Source: Rhodosorus marinus (taxonomy: Eukaryota; Rhodophyta; Stylonematophyceae; Stylonematales; Stylonemataceae). Taken from it: DNA of 64,000 nucleotides. Below the pieces are notes generated by a model, which worked only from the letters and a program-made list of their open reading frames with translations, searched no databases and was not told the DNA's origin. The stretch lies in contig JAMWBK010000004.1 in NCBI GenBank assembly GCA_029953675.1, positions 1,674,001-1,738,000 on the forward strand, written 5' to 3'. The translations under genes and the position numbers were made by a program. Shown here one piece after another: positions 49,151 to 60,893 of the stretch; within the stretch, counting starts at the first letter, position 1, and every line of letters starts with the position of its first letter.

Positions 49151-49458
49151 TACTTGGCTGTCACGTTGCTCGTGCAGCTCTGGTAGCGACATAGCCAGTG
49201 CATACACAACTCTGGATGGATATCTTCTTCAACCAACGGGAAAATGTTCAGGGTTGATAAATCAGGCAGGGACACTTGCTCAAACCTCTTTTCCGCAGGA
49301 TGAAGACGGGGAGGGGTTTGTTGGAGACTTAGTAGATAATCTGTTTCTTTATAAGTCTATTCTCTAAATCATCTTGGAAGAAGAAACGTCTCCTAACGGA
49401 GGCGAACGAGCGGCTAGAGATCGTAGTAGGAGGTGTAGGGTTGGGAGACGAGAAAACG
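49151..49458. other. Intergenic spacer
   Basis: This spacer of about 308 nt separates the repeat array from the start of PAP2 copy 2. The last 80 nt are purine-rich on the + strand. I see no gene. Confidence 0.5.
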
Positions 49459-50634
49459 ATGTCTTCGTTCTCGAGGCTGAAGACGGTTTGGGTCCATGTG
49501 GGACGAGCTGGGATCCTGTCGTTTCTGGTTTGTTTGATTGGATCGAGGTTGATAAAGGCAAAGCTTGAAGGTGATGGTCCTGTTCTGGTAAGGCTGTATT
49601 GATGAAGGGAGAGTTTAGACGGAGTTCGAGGACAGGTCTGACCCCTGGTCGTCCTTTTCGTTGGATTCGTTGGATTGTTTTAGAGGCCCTTTTTTCTTGG
49701 AGATACATCCTTGTGGTATGGACACGCTGCCTCGGATACAGTTGACACAGGAAGAATGTACTTGATTTTCGCGTTAATCTTCGTGCCAATGATTTTTTTA
49801 ATCGAAATGCTAACTGCCGTGGCATATGGAGACTATCTGAATCGATTCCTAGCTGCCATCCGGTTTTCCACCGGCGTTTTCGCGTCAATGGAGTTAACAG
49901 ACCTCCTTGTGGCCTTCGGGAAAGTACACGTGGGATGGTAAGGCGCTTTCTTTTTGCGCGAAAGAATCTCTGACACTTTCGTCCTCGTTAGGTCTCTGAC
50001 AAAAGCCAGTCTACATGGTTGCGCGCTTAGGCTTAGACCCGACTTTTATCAACGATGCATCGGATATGGTTCTGAAGACCCGGTAGAGCCGAATCTGGAA
50101 AACTTCGACAAAGTGATTCGCACAAACGAGGACTGCTCAGCGGACGCCCAGATGGCGAATATCACCCAGGGGCGGGTAAGCTTTCCAAGTGGGGCCAGCG
50201 GATTAGCGATCTCAGGTTGCTTCTTTCTGGTCCTTTACCTTCTCTATGTCAGCAATCGCTTCAAAGGATCCGTGATCAAGCAGCTGCTTTTCCTTTTTGC
50301 AACTGTTCCTCTCTATTACGGATCCTACGTCGGGGTATGGGACGATCTTGGCATTCCCCAAATCAGTTTTCCAAAAAAGCAAGCCGGTCACTGACGGGGA
50401 GGTGTGTTTGCGGTCTCTCGCTAGGTGTCTCGAATCTTCGACTTTCGCCATCATCCCGTCGATGTTGTCGGTGGAGCTCTACTTGGCATTGTGGTCAGCT
50501 CCCTGTACTATATGCTTTCGGTTAGCTTGGATGATGAGAGCAAGAATGAACCCGGTATAGAATGGATTCAAGCTCCCGATGAGGAGACCGATACTTCGTT
50601 GTACGCGTTCGATGCTGAGGATGATGATTACTAA
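49459..50634 (+). CDS. PAP2-superfamily protein (copy 2) lacking the motif-2 histidine, four exons
   Basis: Exons 49459-49587, 49684-49937, 50031-50334 and 50425-50634 give 298 aa. It is clearly paralogous to the gene at 46941 (RPFFLGDTSLWYG versus NPFFVADAGLWNA; RHHPVDVVGGALLG versus VHHPADIVGGALLG), with introns at corresponding places. Motif 1 (KVHVGWLRP) and motif 3 (SRIFDFRHHPVD) are intact, but motif 2 reads SFPSGA with Ala183 (codon GCC at 50194-50196) where the catalytic His should be. Copy 2 also has its own short first exon and an acidic C-terminal tail (YAFDAEDDDY). By family knowledge this change should abolish or strongly lower phosphatase activity. The frame is open throughout, so the protein may serve a non-catalytic or altered role. 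Confidence 0.88.
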
Positions 50635-50971
50635 CTCCCCTTGGTTTACGAGCTTTCGTTCTCAGTCTTCTCTTAAGCTTTTTTACTCAAATAATAATGA
50701 AACTATTCGCAATGTGGCTTGTGGCCCTTGAATCCATGCAGCATGCACTAGCAATGCGTAACAGATAACTCAGACGATTCGCAACTAGCTTGTCAAGCCT
50801 TCAAATGGGAGTCCCTACCTTCAACGCTTCGCATGGGCTGCGAAACAGGTCACCGACAGCGCTTGCGAACCTGGAATCCTCGAAAACTCGACTTCTGGTG
50901 AATCAAAGAATTTACATATAACCCCCCCCGCCGTAGCGAGTTCCGCTCCGTAAAGTGTTGAGCCGCAGAGT
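50635..50971. other. Convergent intergenic spacer
   Basis: These 337 nt lie between the stop codons of PAP2 copy 2 and the GST-like gene. They presumably hold 3' UTRs. I see no gene. Confidence 0.5.
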
Positions 50972-51964
50972 CTATGGAGAGTCAGGCGGTACAAATGGCC
51001 CATGCCCGCCAGCGGTGATATGGTGTGCATTCTCAGCTATAGCCATGATCACAATCGCGACGAAAACTAGCAAAATTGCAACATAAGGAAGCGCGCGCAG
51101 CAATATCTCGATAAGTAGCTTCTTATAGAAATTCTTCCGCATCCACGACGAGTCAAATGGTGCGATGGCCAGTTGAAACGATGGCCGTCCAGAGACCATC
51201 ACGAAATATCTCGTTAAGTTAATTCGCCTCTCGATTCTTTGCCCATGTCCCAACTCTGTAATCCGATGAAGCACTGGCACGAGCATTGAGTCCGCAATTG
51301 TCCAGCTTCCTCCGAAAAGAAACTGATATTTGGATAGCTGCTCCTCTGCTCGGTCTAGCATCTGCTCTAGTACTCGCGATGATTCCAATGCTTTTTCAAC
51401 CCGAACGTCCCACGTGAAATCCTGTTTCTCCAGTTCATTGATACGCTTCAGGTATGTGCTGACTAAAGCTGGGTATCTTTGCCCATACATTCTGAGGTTC
51501 TTCCTCAGTGCGCCCATTCTTATTCTCCAGACGACGGACATCTCGATGAGGCCTCTGGTACGTGATGCGTACGGATTGCCGAAGGAGAATTCGATCTCAT
51601 CCCAGCAAGAGACGAGATCGCAGAATTCTTTCACGGATGCCTCCACTTCTGACGAAAGGTTCAGTTCTCCTTTCGATGGGTATGCGTTATGAACAAAGGT
51701 CAAGATCTCCTCAGCATCCCTGAATGCTTTTCCGTTGGGCATTAGCAATACTGGCACTGTGCAGCTCGGCTGAAGCAAAGTGAAGGTAGGAGAAAACACG
51801 CCCCGAAACAGGTCCACTGATTGCACAGTAAACGGAGGAAAGTCCGTCTCAAAGAGCCCCACATGAGCCTTCATACTCTCCATCGCCGCGGGAAATAGAT
51901 AGAGCACTGGCTTCTTCAACAGAGGCTCCCGAGCGTCCTCCAACGTTTCAACACACTGACTCAT
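50972..51964 (-). CDS. GST-like protein with C-terminal membrane anchor (GDAP1-like architecture)
   Basis: One exon of 330 aa. The N-terminal part (about residues 15-85) has a thioredoxin-fold GST pattern: KPVLYLFPAAMES, the TVPVLLM cis-Pro strand and a FRDAEEILTFV helix. The all-helical GST C domain follows, including FLFGGSWTIADSMLVPVLHR. Near the C-terminus a strongly hydrophobic segment, ALPYVAILLVFVAIVIMAIA, precedes about 20 residues, so it may be tail-anchored. This layout is that of GDAP1-type proteins of the mitochondrial outer membrane, though the sequence is not close enough to call it that. The frame opens at CTG; the first ATG (MSQCVETLED) at 51964 is taken as the start. Upstream DNA contains a long CT run. 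Confidence 0.8.
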   Translation of the reverse strand: MSQCVETLEDAREPLLKKPVLYLFPAAMESMKAHVGLFETDFPPFTVQSVDLFRGVFSPTFTLLQPSCTVPVLLMPNGKAFRDAEEILTFVHNAYPSKGELNLSSEVEASVKEFCDLVSCWDEIEFSFGNPYASRTRGLIEMSVVWRIRMGALRKNLRMYGQRYPALVSTYLKRINELEKQDFTWDVRVEKALESSRVLEQMLDRAEEQLSKYQFLFGGSWTIADSMLVPVLHRITELGHGQRIERRINLTRYFVMVSGRPSFQLAIAPFDSSWMRKNFYKKLLIEILLRALPYVAILLVFVAIVIMAIAENAHHITAGGHGPFVPPDSP

Positions 51965-52184
51965 CTCCAGCACTCCCGTACACCCCCGAACATCGTCCTT
52001 ATCTCAGCAAAAACAATGACATCCACCCAAAACACATCCCACCACCTCCCTCCCCCCCACCCAATCTCACAGGAAAACCCTAACCCCCCCAAAAACGCAC
52101 ATATTCATACCTCTTTCACATAAATCGATCCAAACCACAAATTCTACATCCTTCACCTTCCTCGTCCTACTCAGTATGCCCACC

Positions 52185-52270
<86 letters not shown>

Positions 52271-53857
52271 TCCCCCCACCCCCGCAACCCTCCTTCCCCT
52301 CCGTCCCAGCCCTAGCAATGTTCGGCTTCTCCACACAGACGGCCATTAAATACTCCGAAACTACTTTCGAGTTTCACGTCACGTGCAAAAAAAATAAAAT
52401 AAAAATTGAGAGAGGAAAGAAAATCCTCCCATCTAAAACACAAGTCGTTGTCTGTCATCGCCCATGACGTGACACTCCCCAGGCGAGAGGACTGCCCAAA
52501 AATAAAAACAAAACAAAACAGTCATGGAGGGGAAAAATGAAATCCATTAAACTTCGGGCTTGGACGACTTCTCATGTTTTTGAATAGATACTCCACAACC
52601 CCTTCCCCCCCTTAGATCTTGTTACTTGGTGGGTACATTTCTACATTTTTATTATCAATATATATCATTCCGGAAACTTGTGAAATCTTTTACCCTCCCT
52701 TTTCCTCCCTTCCTGGACAGTTCGAATCTAACGGACCGAAAAACCTTTGTTTAGAAGCGAATTTTTTAGCACCCTGCTACGGGCTTTCAGAAATTGGAAA
52801 GTATTTCGGTTTTTATTACCAATTTACATTGTTACCTCCGGAAACAATTAAAACGGAAAACCCCTATGATTTTTTTTTTGAACCACTTCAGAAGTATCAT
52901 TATTTACCGCAATTAAATAGTACAACTGACACTGGGTTTTGTTCTAATTTTTTGTTTTTGACTGCTAGAGATTAGTTTTCTGGTTCTGACTAGAGATTTA
53001 TTTGCACTGGACTCTTCGAACGGGAAGGAAAGATTTGAAATTCATTATTTGAATAAAAGGAAAAGAATAGCTTTCAAGTTGGGGAGACGCGTGGGGTACT
53101 ATAATTTGGTAAATAATATTTTAATTAAGATAAAATAAATGAGAGTCCTACTAATCTTTCTAAAGTTTTTTTTAGAAGCTCTTTCTTCATCCGGGTTTTC
53201 GAGAGAAAATAGATACAATTGTTGAGGTATTGTTCTCGTCCGTTTTGTAGTGGATTGGGATTGCGCTAGACGCATGCGAATTGATCACAGTAGACTGCGT
53301 GGGAGAAGAGCTGTCTGTGCACCGCCGACAAACCGCTGCTGGGCATACTTTCCTAGGATGGCAGTCTATTTGCGCAAATGGAACTTCATGGGCAACTGAT
53401 CCTGCACTCTTCAGGGGTAATCAAAGTTTCAAGCTCCCAAATTCGGTCCTACCATGTCCCTGACGATTCGAACTCGAATTTTAGAAGCGAACGGGCCTGC
53501 AATTCTGTGTTCGTTTCTATTGAAGAACGATATGTTCTTCCCGATCAGTGATCCGGAACGAGCTACTTCATTCAAAACAATAGCAACAGATTTGCTCCTT
53601 CAAGTCGTCCATCCTCCGCCCTTCTCCAGCTTGGTTTTTACAAAAACAAGAGAAACCTTAGTTTCAATATCCAATCCTCCCCAGCCTAGCTTGTTAAAGG
53701 GAGACTGCACGAGAAGCATATTCGCACCCAGCATGGCGCGTCATGTGCGTTCTATCTATTTGCATGAGTCTGTCGAGCGCTCTCCCACAACACACTCCCT
53801 TCACCAAAAAATCCTTCCGCGAGGATCTACCAAATCTCCTATGTTGATACCAGCCGA
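51965..53857. other. Intergenic region, AT-rich, with microsatellite
   Basis: After the C/T-rich leader of the GST-like gene (to about 52.35 kb) the DNA is AT-rich up to 53.2 kb. A 118-codon frame at 52619-52975 (+) lies in this AT-rich DNA and lacks features I could recognise. The stretch 53.25-53.85 kb overlaps the 3' side of the kinase-like gene. Confidence 0.45.
52188..52268. repeat. (CT)n microsatellite
   Basis: About 40 uninterrupted CT dinucleotides begin about 225 nt upstream of the GST-like start codon, in its presumed 5' UTR or promoter. It reads (GA)n on the gene's sense strand, like the run before the DUF3727 gene. Confidence 0.97.
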
Positions 53858-55159
53858 TCACAGTTTCATAAATGAAGACTCCAAAAGTTCGGAAGCCATC
53901 GGAGCTGATTGCCGATCGATGTCTTTCAAAGATGACAGCATCGCGCTGATGAGATTCCATCCGGCGAAGCTATCCTGATCCAGAAATTGGACAGCCTCGC
54001 TATAGTTCTCATCCGCAGAAATATACTCTCGGAGATTCGCCACGTTCCTCTCGTAGACGTCCTCAAACAACCTTACGATTTAAAACAGACAACCGTTTCC
54101 TTTCCGGGTCAGCTTCAAAGAGAAATGGTGAAGAAGAAATGATCGCCGGTGAACATACCTCTTAAGAGCCTCCTGAGTAGTTTGTGGACCTGGTCCAGAC
54201 TCTGAAAGAGACCCAAATATGATTTCCATAAAAGCGTACCCAAGTGCGTATATGTCATCCGCAAAAAAGTATCGAGAGACTTCTGCAGGACTGGATGCAC
54301 CGGACTCACGAGCTTTCTTGACCTCCTTATCCTCCAAGAGGGAGACACTGGATCCGAATCCAAAATCACGAATCTTCAGATCCAGTACATTAACGAGGTT
54401 CTCATCCAGTGTGTTGACAGAGAGGGAGGCAGGGCCAAGTGATCGGTGAATGAATCCCCTACTGTGTAGAAAAGCGACCGCTTCTAGGGCAAGCGCCATA
54501 ACCTTCCGAAGATAGCGGCGCCTCCGTTCCACTTTCTGGGCAGGGAAAAACCGATCAGTGAAGTTCACGGGTTGCGCGAAAGAAGCAAAGCCCGATGTCG
54601 TGAGGTTGCCTTCCCAAGTGAAAACGAGCCATGGGCTGCCCTTCCTGGGGGGATCCCCTGCGCGTGGGAAGCTTCTTCTCCACGCTAGTTCAAACTCTGG
54701 CTTCTGGAAGGTGTTGTCCCCGCAGAAAGAGCCTAGAAGCTCAGATACGGGGATATTTCTCTGATTTTCTATGTCCAGGAGTCCCTTATAGACTTCAGCC
54801 TCCCGAATTCCGATCTCGTAGGCCGGCTCCAGGAATTCCTTCAGCATCACCCTGGTATTTCTCAGAGGGCCAGCCAAAATCTTCCCGTCATATAATCTAA
54901 TAGCCGGTTTGGATGTTTCGATTGTCCTTCTCGGTTCTGTTGGATCCCTCCTCTCATAGTACTCCCATTCTGTAACCTCATAGTAACCCTGCTGCCCAAC
55001 TTGTCTGAGAATCTCAAAATCAGACGCTGTAAAGCCGATTCCTACATGACAGACAGTCCGTCTCGAATTACGCCTAACAACCAACCCACTACCTATGAAA
55101 CACGGTCTTGAATCCAACCGTCCTCCAAGCTCCAAGCGTGACCCAAGAAGGTGAGCCAT
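53858..55159 (-). CDS. Kinase-like protein, probably plastid, altered catalytic loop, two exons
   Basis: Exons 55159-54159 and 54071-53858 give about 404 aa. After an Arg/Ser-rich leader and TASDFEILRQVGQQG, the sequence has features of a protein-kinase fold: a Lys in VMLKEFLEPAYE (probable VAIK lysine), a helix before IREAEVY, LEAVAFLHSRGFIHRSLGPASLSV in place of the HRDLKPxN catalytic loop, IRDFGFGS for DFG and ADDIYALGYAFMEI for the alpha-F region. The catalytic Asp of HRD is Ser (FIHRSL). The family would place it among plastid kinase-like proteins, but I cannot name an orthologue. The C-terminal exon ends in DSFAGWNLISAML. The start is the first ATG, MAHLLGSRLE. It could be a pseudokinase or use unusual chemistry. 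Confidence 0.75.
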
Positions 55160-55489
55160 TACCGCTACACCAAAATAGCTTCCGCACGAATACCTCTGCT
55201 CTGGCCCTCCCCTCCGGACTTCTTGCAGTCCCAAATCACACCCAGATCCTCCTTCTACCAAAAGCTCCGAAGCTAGAAATACTTCTCACGCCAATCTACC
55301 CGCCTTCCATGATCCGTCTACCACCCCAACCCAGCTTTCCACTCCACCAACAAAATCCGAAGCCAATACCTAGTGGTCAAGATCGAAACAGATATATTGA
55401 ATTTTGGACCAAATTAAAAAGAATCACTCGGAGCGTAGTTTTCGCTGTTGGGGGATTCTCATCGTCTTGGAGACGGATGAATTGCTCAA

Positions 55490-56100
55490 CCAATGTTTAC
55501 CGTCCAGTGTTCTGGATGATGAATATTCCAATGATTGTCTCGGGACAATCCTTCGGGGCCAATGTTACCCGAGTGAGCATTCATTCCAGCTGAAGTTCCA
55601 GGACAATACTTCTGGCCAATGCTCCCGTCCAAATCCTTCGGGGACCAAACGTGGTGGAAAATGCCTCTTTTGGAGCCGTTTATATTACCGTCCAAAAATT
55701 AGCATGAAACAACAGGAATGGGGGTGAGATGATGAAAAAGGTGGACTCTCATCGTCATGGATAGATGCCTGAATTGGTGAATCACTGTTACGGCCATTGT
55801 TCCGGGTGACGTATTCCAAATGACTGTTTTCGGGACGCAATCCTGCCTACCAATGTTCTCCGGGTGAGTATTCCAGTGAATGTTCCGGGACATTTATTTC
55901 TGGCCAATGGTCTCCAGCTGAGTATTCCAGTGAATTTTCCAGGACAAAACTTTTGGCCAATGTGCCCGGCCAAAAGTTCTGGGGACAGTATTCCCCGAGC
56001 CAAATGCTCCAGCCAAATGTTATCCGAACAATTGCTCCCAGGGACAGTGGCCCGGCGAATGTTACAATCAGCGTCCAGGCCAATCTTGTGAGCCAATGTT
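55490..56100. repeat. Tandem/dispersed repeats of about 54 bp
   Basis: The word TGAGTATTCCAGTGAATGTTCCGGGACA...TTCTGGCCAATGT recurs with variation. The best pair starts at 55865 and 55919, a 54-bp step. Related words occur from about 55.5 kb. The step is a multiple of three, so open frames on both strands repeat an 18-residue motif, but no ORF is convincing as a protein. Confidence 0.75.
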
Positions 56101-56879
56101 CAGCGGCGTAAGGTTTTACCATTATTTCTTTTGCGGTGACGCAAATGATACGAACGATTGCGTTCGCTCGGTTCCTGTTCCGTTGTGTGTTATGGACATG
56201 ATCTTGGGTTTTGGAATCAACGCCGTCGATGCCGCTAGACAAGCCCTTCATCACCTCGCTTCCCCTTGCGCATGTCGCACCAGCAAAAGGAAGACGACTT
56301 TAGTCTTCTTTGGCGTGATCGCCGCTTCAAGATTCTACCTAAACAGGGCCCAGGACGAGCTCTGTGACTGTTGTGAAGTGGTCTACATCCATCCCGTTGC
56401 GTCCGCGTCGAGATCCCGTACAAGGCCGCTTGCCGATTGTTGAAGTTGCCTTGGGCCGCCGTAGACATTCACGCCGAGGTTACTCGAAGAACGATCACTC
56501 AGCTCGGTGAGAATTGCATGAAAAGCTTTGTTGAGATAATATTCAGCTAATGATGAATACACTCGTGACGCAATCACAAGAACGGCAACAATCCTTCCCA
56601 TCAAAGCTTGTCGCTTATCCCTCTCCGACTCCCCTTAGCCCTCCCTCGCCTGGAGTGCGATAGTTGACCATAAACTTGTGTGTTTTTTCTTTTTACTGAA
56701 CGAGCTTAATAAATAGTTCTAATCTATAATGAAACGCAGGCTCATCATACACAGAATCAATACTCTGAAAGCTGAACTGTTACCTTCTTTCGGTACCCCT
56801 CAAAATGTGCACATTTTAGGATTTAGAGAAAGGCCCGGAAAGTTCTCCAAGCGCCATTCTCAGCATTCCTTAGCCTTCC
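56101..56879. other. Intergenic region with coding-like minus-strand fragments
   Basis: A minus-strand frame at 56604-56383 begins with a signal-peptide-like MGRIVAVLVIASRVYSSLA, and another near 56330-56280 reads KVVFLLLVRHAQGEAR, resembling the start of a histidine-phosphatase fold. I could not join them, so no gene is called. Confidence 0.3.
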
Positions 56880-59237
56880 CTACTTTCCAGCAGCTTCCTT
56901 TTGTGCGTGGTCAACAACGCTTGTCGCAAGTTCTGCAAGGTCCACGAAGAGGACGTGCAATCCCCATGGGACTCTGTCTCCGAGCTCCTGCATCCAAACG
57001 AATCCATCAGGAAGGCCGGAAACTGCGCTCTTCCGATTGCCCATCTCCTTGGCGTCCATAACGGCGATGTAGCTGTCCAACTGGAACAGAGCAGAAACTT
57101 CGTTAGCGAATGGATTCCCTCCTACGACAGTTTTTCCCTCTTCACTGACGCTTTAACCTACCTCAAAAGTGTTCGAATCCAAAGTCGTTACGAAGCATGC
57201 GAGCCAGCCATCGTCCTCGCTCTTACCCCCAGGCCTAGATATGAAGGCGGGCTCTCCACCGTTCATTAGCCGCGGGTACTTGACTACTGACACCCTCATC
57301 TCGATGGTGTCTAGTTTTATGATTCCCTGGAACCCACCGAGGGTATGTCCAGTGCCTGGCTTCTCCGCTGTGATTCGATCCTTCTCGCCCTTAGGCATCC
57401 GCGTGTAGCAGAGCCAGATATATCTCCCATTAGGAAAGCGACGGTCCCCTGTTGGAAACTCGACCACGAGTTCCTCGGCTGGGAAGCCGACTACCTCCGC
57501 GATATCATTGATCAAGGCATCACTGTCCCGGCCGCCAAACACTTTGGTCTTGGAAACGACCTCCCCTCTGTCCGTGTCGAGCTTGAACTCGTACAAGTCT
57601 GGTAGCATCGTCCGCTTCCGATTCCAAAACTTGATTTCTTCTTCTTCTGTCCGCTTCAAGTTCTCTTCGGCGTTGAGCGTAGCCTGGTTGAACTGGCCCA
57701 TGTCAAGCTCATCAACCGCAGTCGCATAGAGAGTGAGCTCCTTGCTCTTTTTCGATTCCCTGCATATAGAGGAAAAGTGGAGGATGAAGCACTCTTCGCC
57801 GCGTCGAAAGTGCACCTCCTGGATCTTGTTGACAGCCTTATCGTCCCCGAAAAGTATCTTCGCTCCGCCCGACACGTCGGGTGTTTGCGGGTCCGTAAGA
57901 GGAATCAGGTGAAACAAAGCTCTCTTGTCCTTCTTTGTGTAGAGTGGCTTCCCATGGATCGGGTCAGCAAACATTTGCCTCCAGTCCATGACGGCCTGAC
58001 CTTCAAGTACAACGCAAAAATGCTTTGACAAACCGAAGTCATGACTGAAAGAAGAGTCTTTCATGCGCACTTCCACATTCCTATAAACTTCTCCATCATG
58101 GATGAACAGCAAGGGCGTGCTGTGCATGTTTAGCACGGATCTCCACGGGTCCATCCTCATTCCGAGAGACACCATTATTTCCGTCCCTTCCGATGTGTAC
58201 CCCTTCCGGCTGTGAGCCCCCATGGGGTGATCCCTCTTGAACGGGTTGTAGCCAACCGTGGAGAGACAGTCTTCCGGTTTTTCAGACTCTTCGAGAGAGA
58301 TTGACAACATGTAGGCCTGGTCTACATCGTCCAGGACAAGGATCATTGGCACCAAACTGTTTCCGACCTGTACATGCGCTAGAACGCCAGCAGTATTTGC
58401 ACCGCCCAGAAGACCGGCAGGATTGCATCGAAACTTTCCAGCCCCGTGCAAGTTCTCCAGCAAAAGGTTCCTCATCATGTGAAAGAAATCGAAGCAGCCT
58501 TCTGCCGCAGCATTGCAAAGGATATGCCTCCCCAGCTTCTCCGCGACCATGCTGGATCCCGTTTTAATAAATCGGCGGTAGAAACTTATTTTCTTATGGT
58601 CATTCTCTCCCTTTCGGAAAAAGACTGCGGATACCATTCCCTCTCCATTGAAGTGGTGGTAGTCAAGAACAATCTTGTGCCGTGGGTTGGCTCCAAACTG
58701 CAAAAATATGCCCAGCGGAAAATCCCCTTCCAGGCTCCCTTGTTCCCTTACCTCAAGAGCCTTGTTCAAAACTTCCTCTGCAATGGGCATTCCATTGCCC
58801 CAAAGGAGCCCGTCATCCTGAGGCTTCTGTTTCTGTTTCAACTTCCGCCTCACCTTTACGTAAATCTTTTTCAGTCTTTTTTGCTGCCGTTTCTCTATTC
58901 TTTCCAATTCCGTTCGCATCGTTGCCAAGAGGTTTCGGTGGACCAGGAGTTCGTTCTCTTCCGCAACTCTCGGTTTCTTCAGTCCCGGTCTCACCCTCAA
59001 CTGATACCTCTTCAGGCCTGCTTCATCACAGCGCGAATAATTCTCCCTTTTTGCAGGACTCAGATTCTCCTCCGTTTCGTTAGGACTCATCTCCCTCTTT
59101 CCACGACGTTGATCGTCCGCGGGCTGCTCAGCCATCCGCAAAACGCGTCGATTTCGCCCACACCTGGTGACACTTGAACGTTGACACCTAGTGCCAACAC
59201 TTCCCACAAAGGAAATTCTTCCCGCAGACTCTTCCAT
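56880..59237 (-). CDS. Carotenoid cleavage oxygenase, plastid-type, two exons
   Basis: Exons 59237-57162 and 57080-56880 give 758 aa. It belongs to the RPE65/CCD family of Fe(II) seven-blade propeller dioxygenases that cut carotenoids or apocarotenoids. Marks include YHHFNGEGMV, and the four expected iron-ligand histidines fit MGAHSRKG, FSHDFGLS, FILHFSSICRE and WGLHVLFVD, the last encoded by exon 2. N-terminal residues 1-45, rich in Ser, Arg and Gly, look like a plastid transit peptide, followed by a long charged, Lys-rich region (to about 160) before the propeller. This N-terminal extension makes it longer than plant CCDs (about 540-620 aa). The subtype cannot be told from this alone. The start is the first ATG (MEESAGR); the frame opens further upstream at GTG. 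Confidence 0.93.
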
Positions 59238-60893
59238 TGCGCTTATCACATGACCTCTGCGGGCACAAGCCCCCAACCCATTCACAGTATCGCTCCTCTA
59301 TACGCCTCACAACTGCGCGACGCACTCCTCACTTGCAACCAGGTCTCTGTATTGGCAACCAGATATCTGCAGCATGCACCAGCTCTGAACCGTAAGAGCT
59401 TCAAGCTTTTATCCTCTCCCAGCTGCTGGTCCCTGCATCCCAGTGCTTCGGCTCCGCGAAACACATCCACCCGCAGATTTCCGTCACATCCAAAGCAAAG
59501 TTCAATCATAGCTGATGTTGACTGAACTTATTTCATGTTTGATTTTATAAAAATCAACATTCAGCGGTTGCTTTTCCGTTGCGATCTGACCAATTGTGAT
59601 GCAAATTTTGCTCAACAAACTTCTCCTCATTGGTGTGAAGAAAGAATTGTTTTTGGAGATAATAAAATTGAACTACGAATTATATGATAGATCCTTCCTG
59701 CTAGGGGGTGAAAATGAATCATCATTGGTCTTTAAGAAAAGAACTTTTAAGATAAAAAACTAAGATTTCCTTGTACTCAAACCAATCATGTTCGATTATA
59801 TTCTCCGTGTACTAAATATATATGATAATAGATATCAGGAGGTGCAAGTTTAAGTTTGACGAATTCCAACAAGTCTGCCTTAACAGAATATTCTGAAAAA
59901 AGCTACTGACAGGATTCAGTTGAGGTTTGGGGAAGGCGGCAGGTGGGGTAGGGAGTGTCAAATTCCACAGCGGGGATCGAAATATGTCTCCTGAGATTCG
60001 CTGCCCCAAAGTATTTCAAGTAGAATATTTATGCACAGCTGCTGTCTTGCTTTTTTGGCTTTGAAGCTTGGGTTTAGAGGAATCGAGCATGATTGGTATG
60101 AGTCATCCCGGGGGGGGTTTGTTTGTGTATCACGCCTCCGTTCTGAAATAACACACGGTGTCAGAACCGAGGTGTGATGGTTTCGAATGCGTCTAAGTGG
60201 AGATTGAGCGATTTTTCGTTACATGGAGTTTACATCAAGGATTGTTTCAGAAAGTGGATGACCAGGGAAAAGGGGGGGTATTCCAAGCTTCTGTTGATGC
60301 GAAACACTTCATGGTTGGAAGTGGGTCGAATTGGAATTTTAGGTTCCGTCTGCTAAACCGAATCCAGTGTAGTCTTGAATCCAACGCTGTTGGATGACTG
60401 CATGTAGAATATGGACGCTTCCTGAAGCTCATGCAGAAAAGGTAAAGTGCAATCTCCGGCTTTGCTTCGCCTCGAAGATGGCGAAGACCGAACGGCCCAT
60501 GTGAGATAGCGCAATGCGGAAGAAGACGGGGTAAAGGTCGCTGTCGGAGGTGTTTGATTGGGCCAAAGCGAATTGAGCTGGGGTTTGTCGGATGGATGTT
60601 CCAAGAAACATCCTCGGCACGCCGAGCAGGGCTTCTTGAGGCCTGGGACAGTTGGGTTGGGTTTGTTAAATTGGGTGCTTGTCCCAGTAGGATTTTGGAA
60701 GCATGAATTAAACGATGAATGATTTACAGAGCGGACTTGATAATTCTCACGGGAACCTTAACCGCCCAGCGCAAAGTGGCTGAGAATTGTATTGACCCCA
60801 GGTCGACAAGAACCTACTTAGCACGCTCACAAAGCTTTTCTGTTTATCTTATTCTAAAAGTTCAATATATCCGGTTGGTTGGGAAAAAGGTCT
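59238..60893. other. Intergenic region, AT-rich centre
   Basis: The stretch 59.5-60.0 kb is AT-rich. Small frames at 60.17-60.62 kb on both strands (for example minus 60611-60429, MFLGTSIRQTPAQF) look partly coding but could not be extended to a recognisable protein. No gene is called. Confidence 0.4.

Noticed and set aside
52619-52975. 118-codon + strand frame in AT-rich DNA
   Set aside because: No recognisable protein features, no splice context, and long chance frames are common in such DNA. Not excluded as a small gene.
56280-56604. Minus-strand pieces resembling a signal peptide and a histidine-phosphatase motif
   Set aside because: They cannot be joined in frame, and the match is too short to call.
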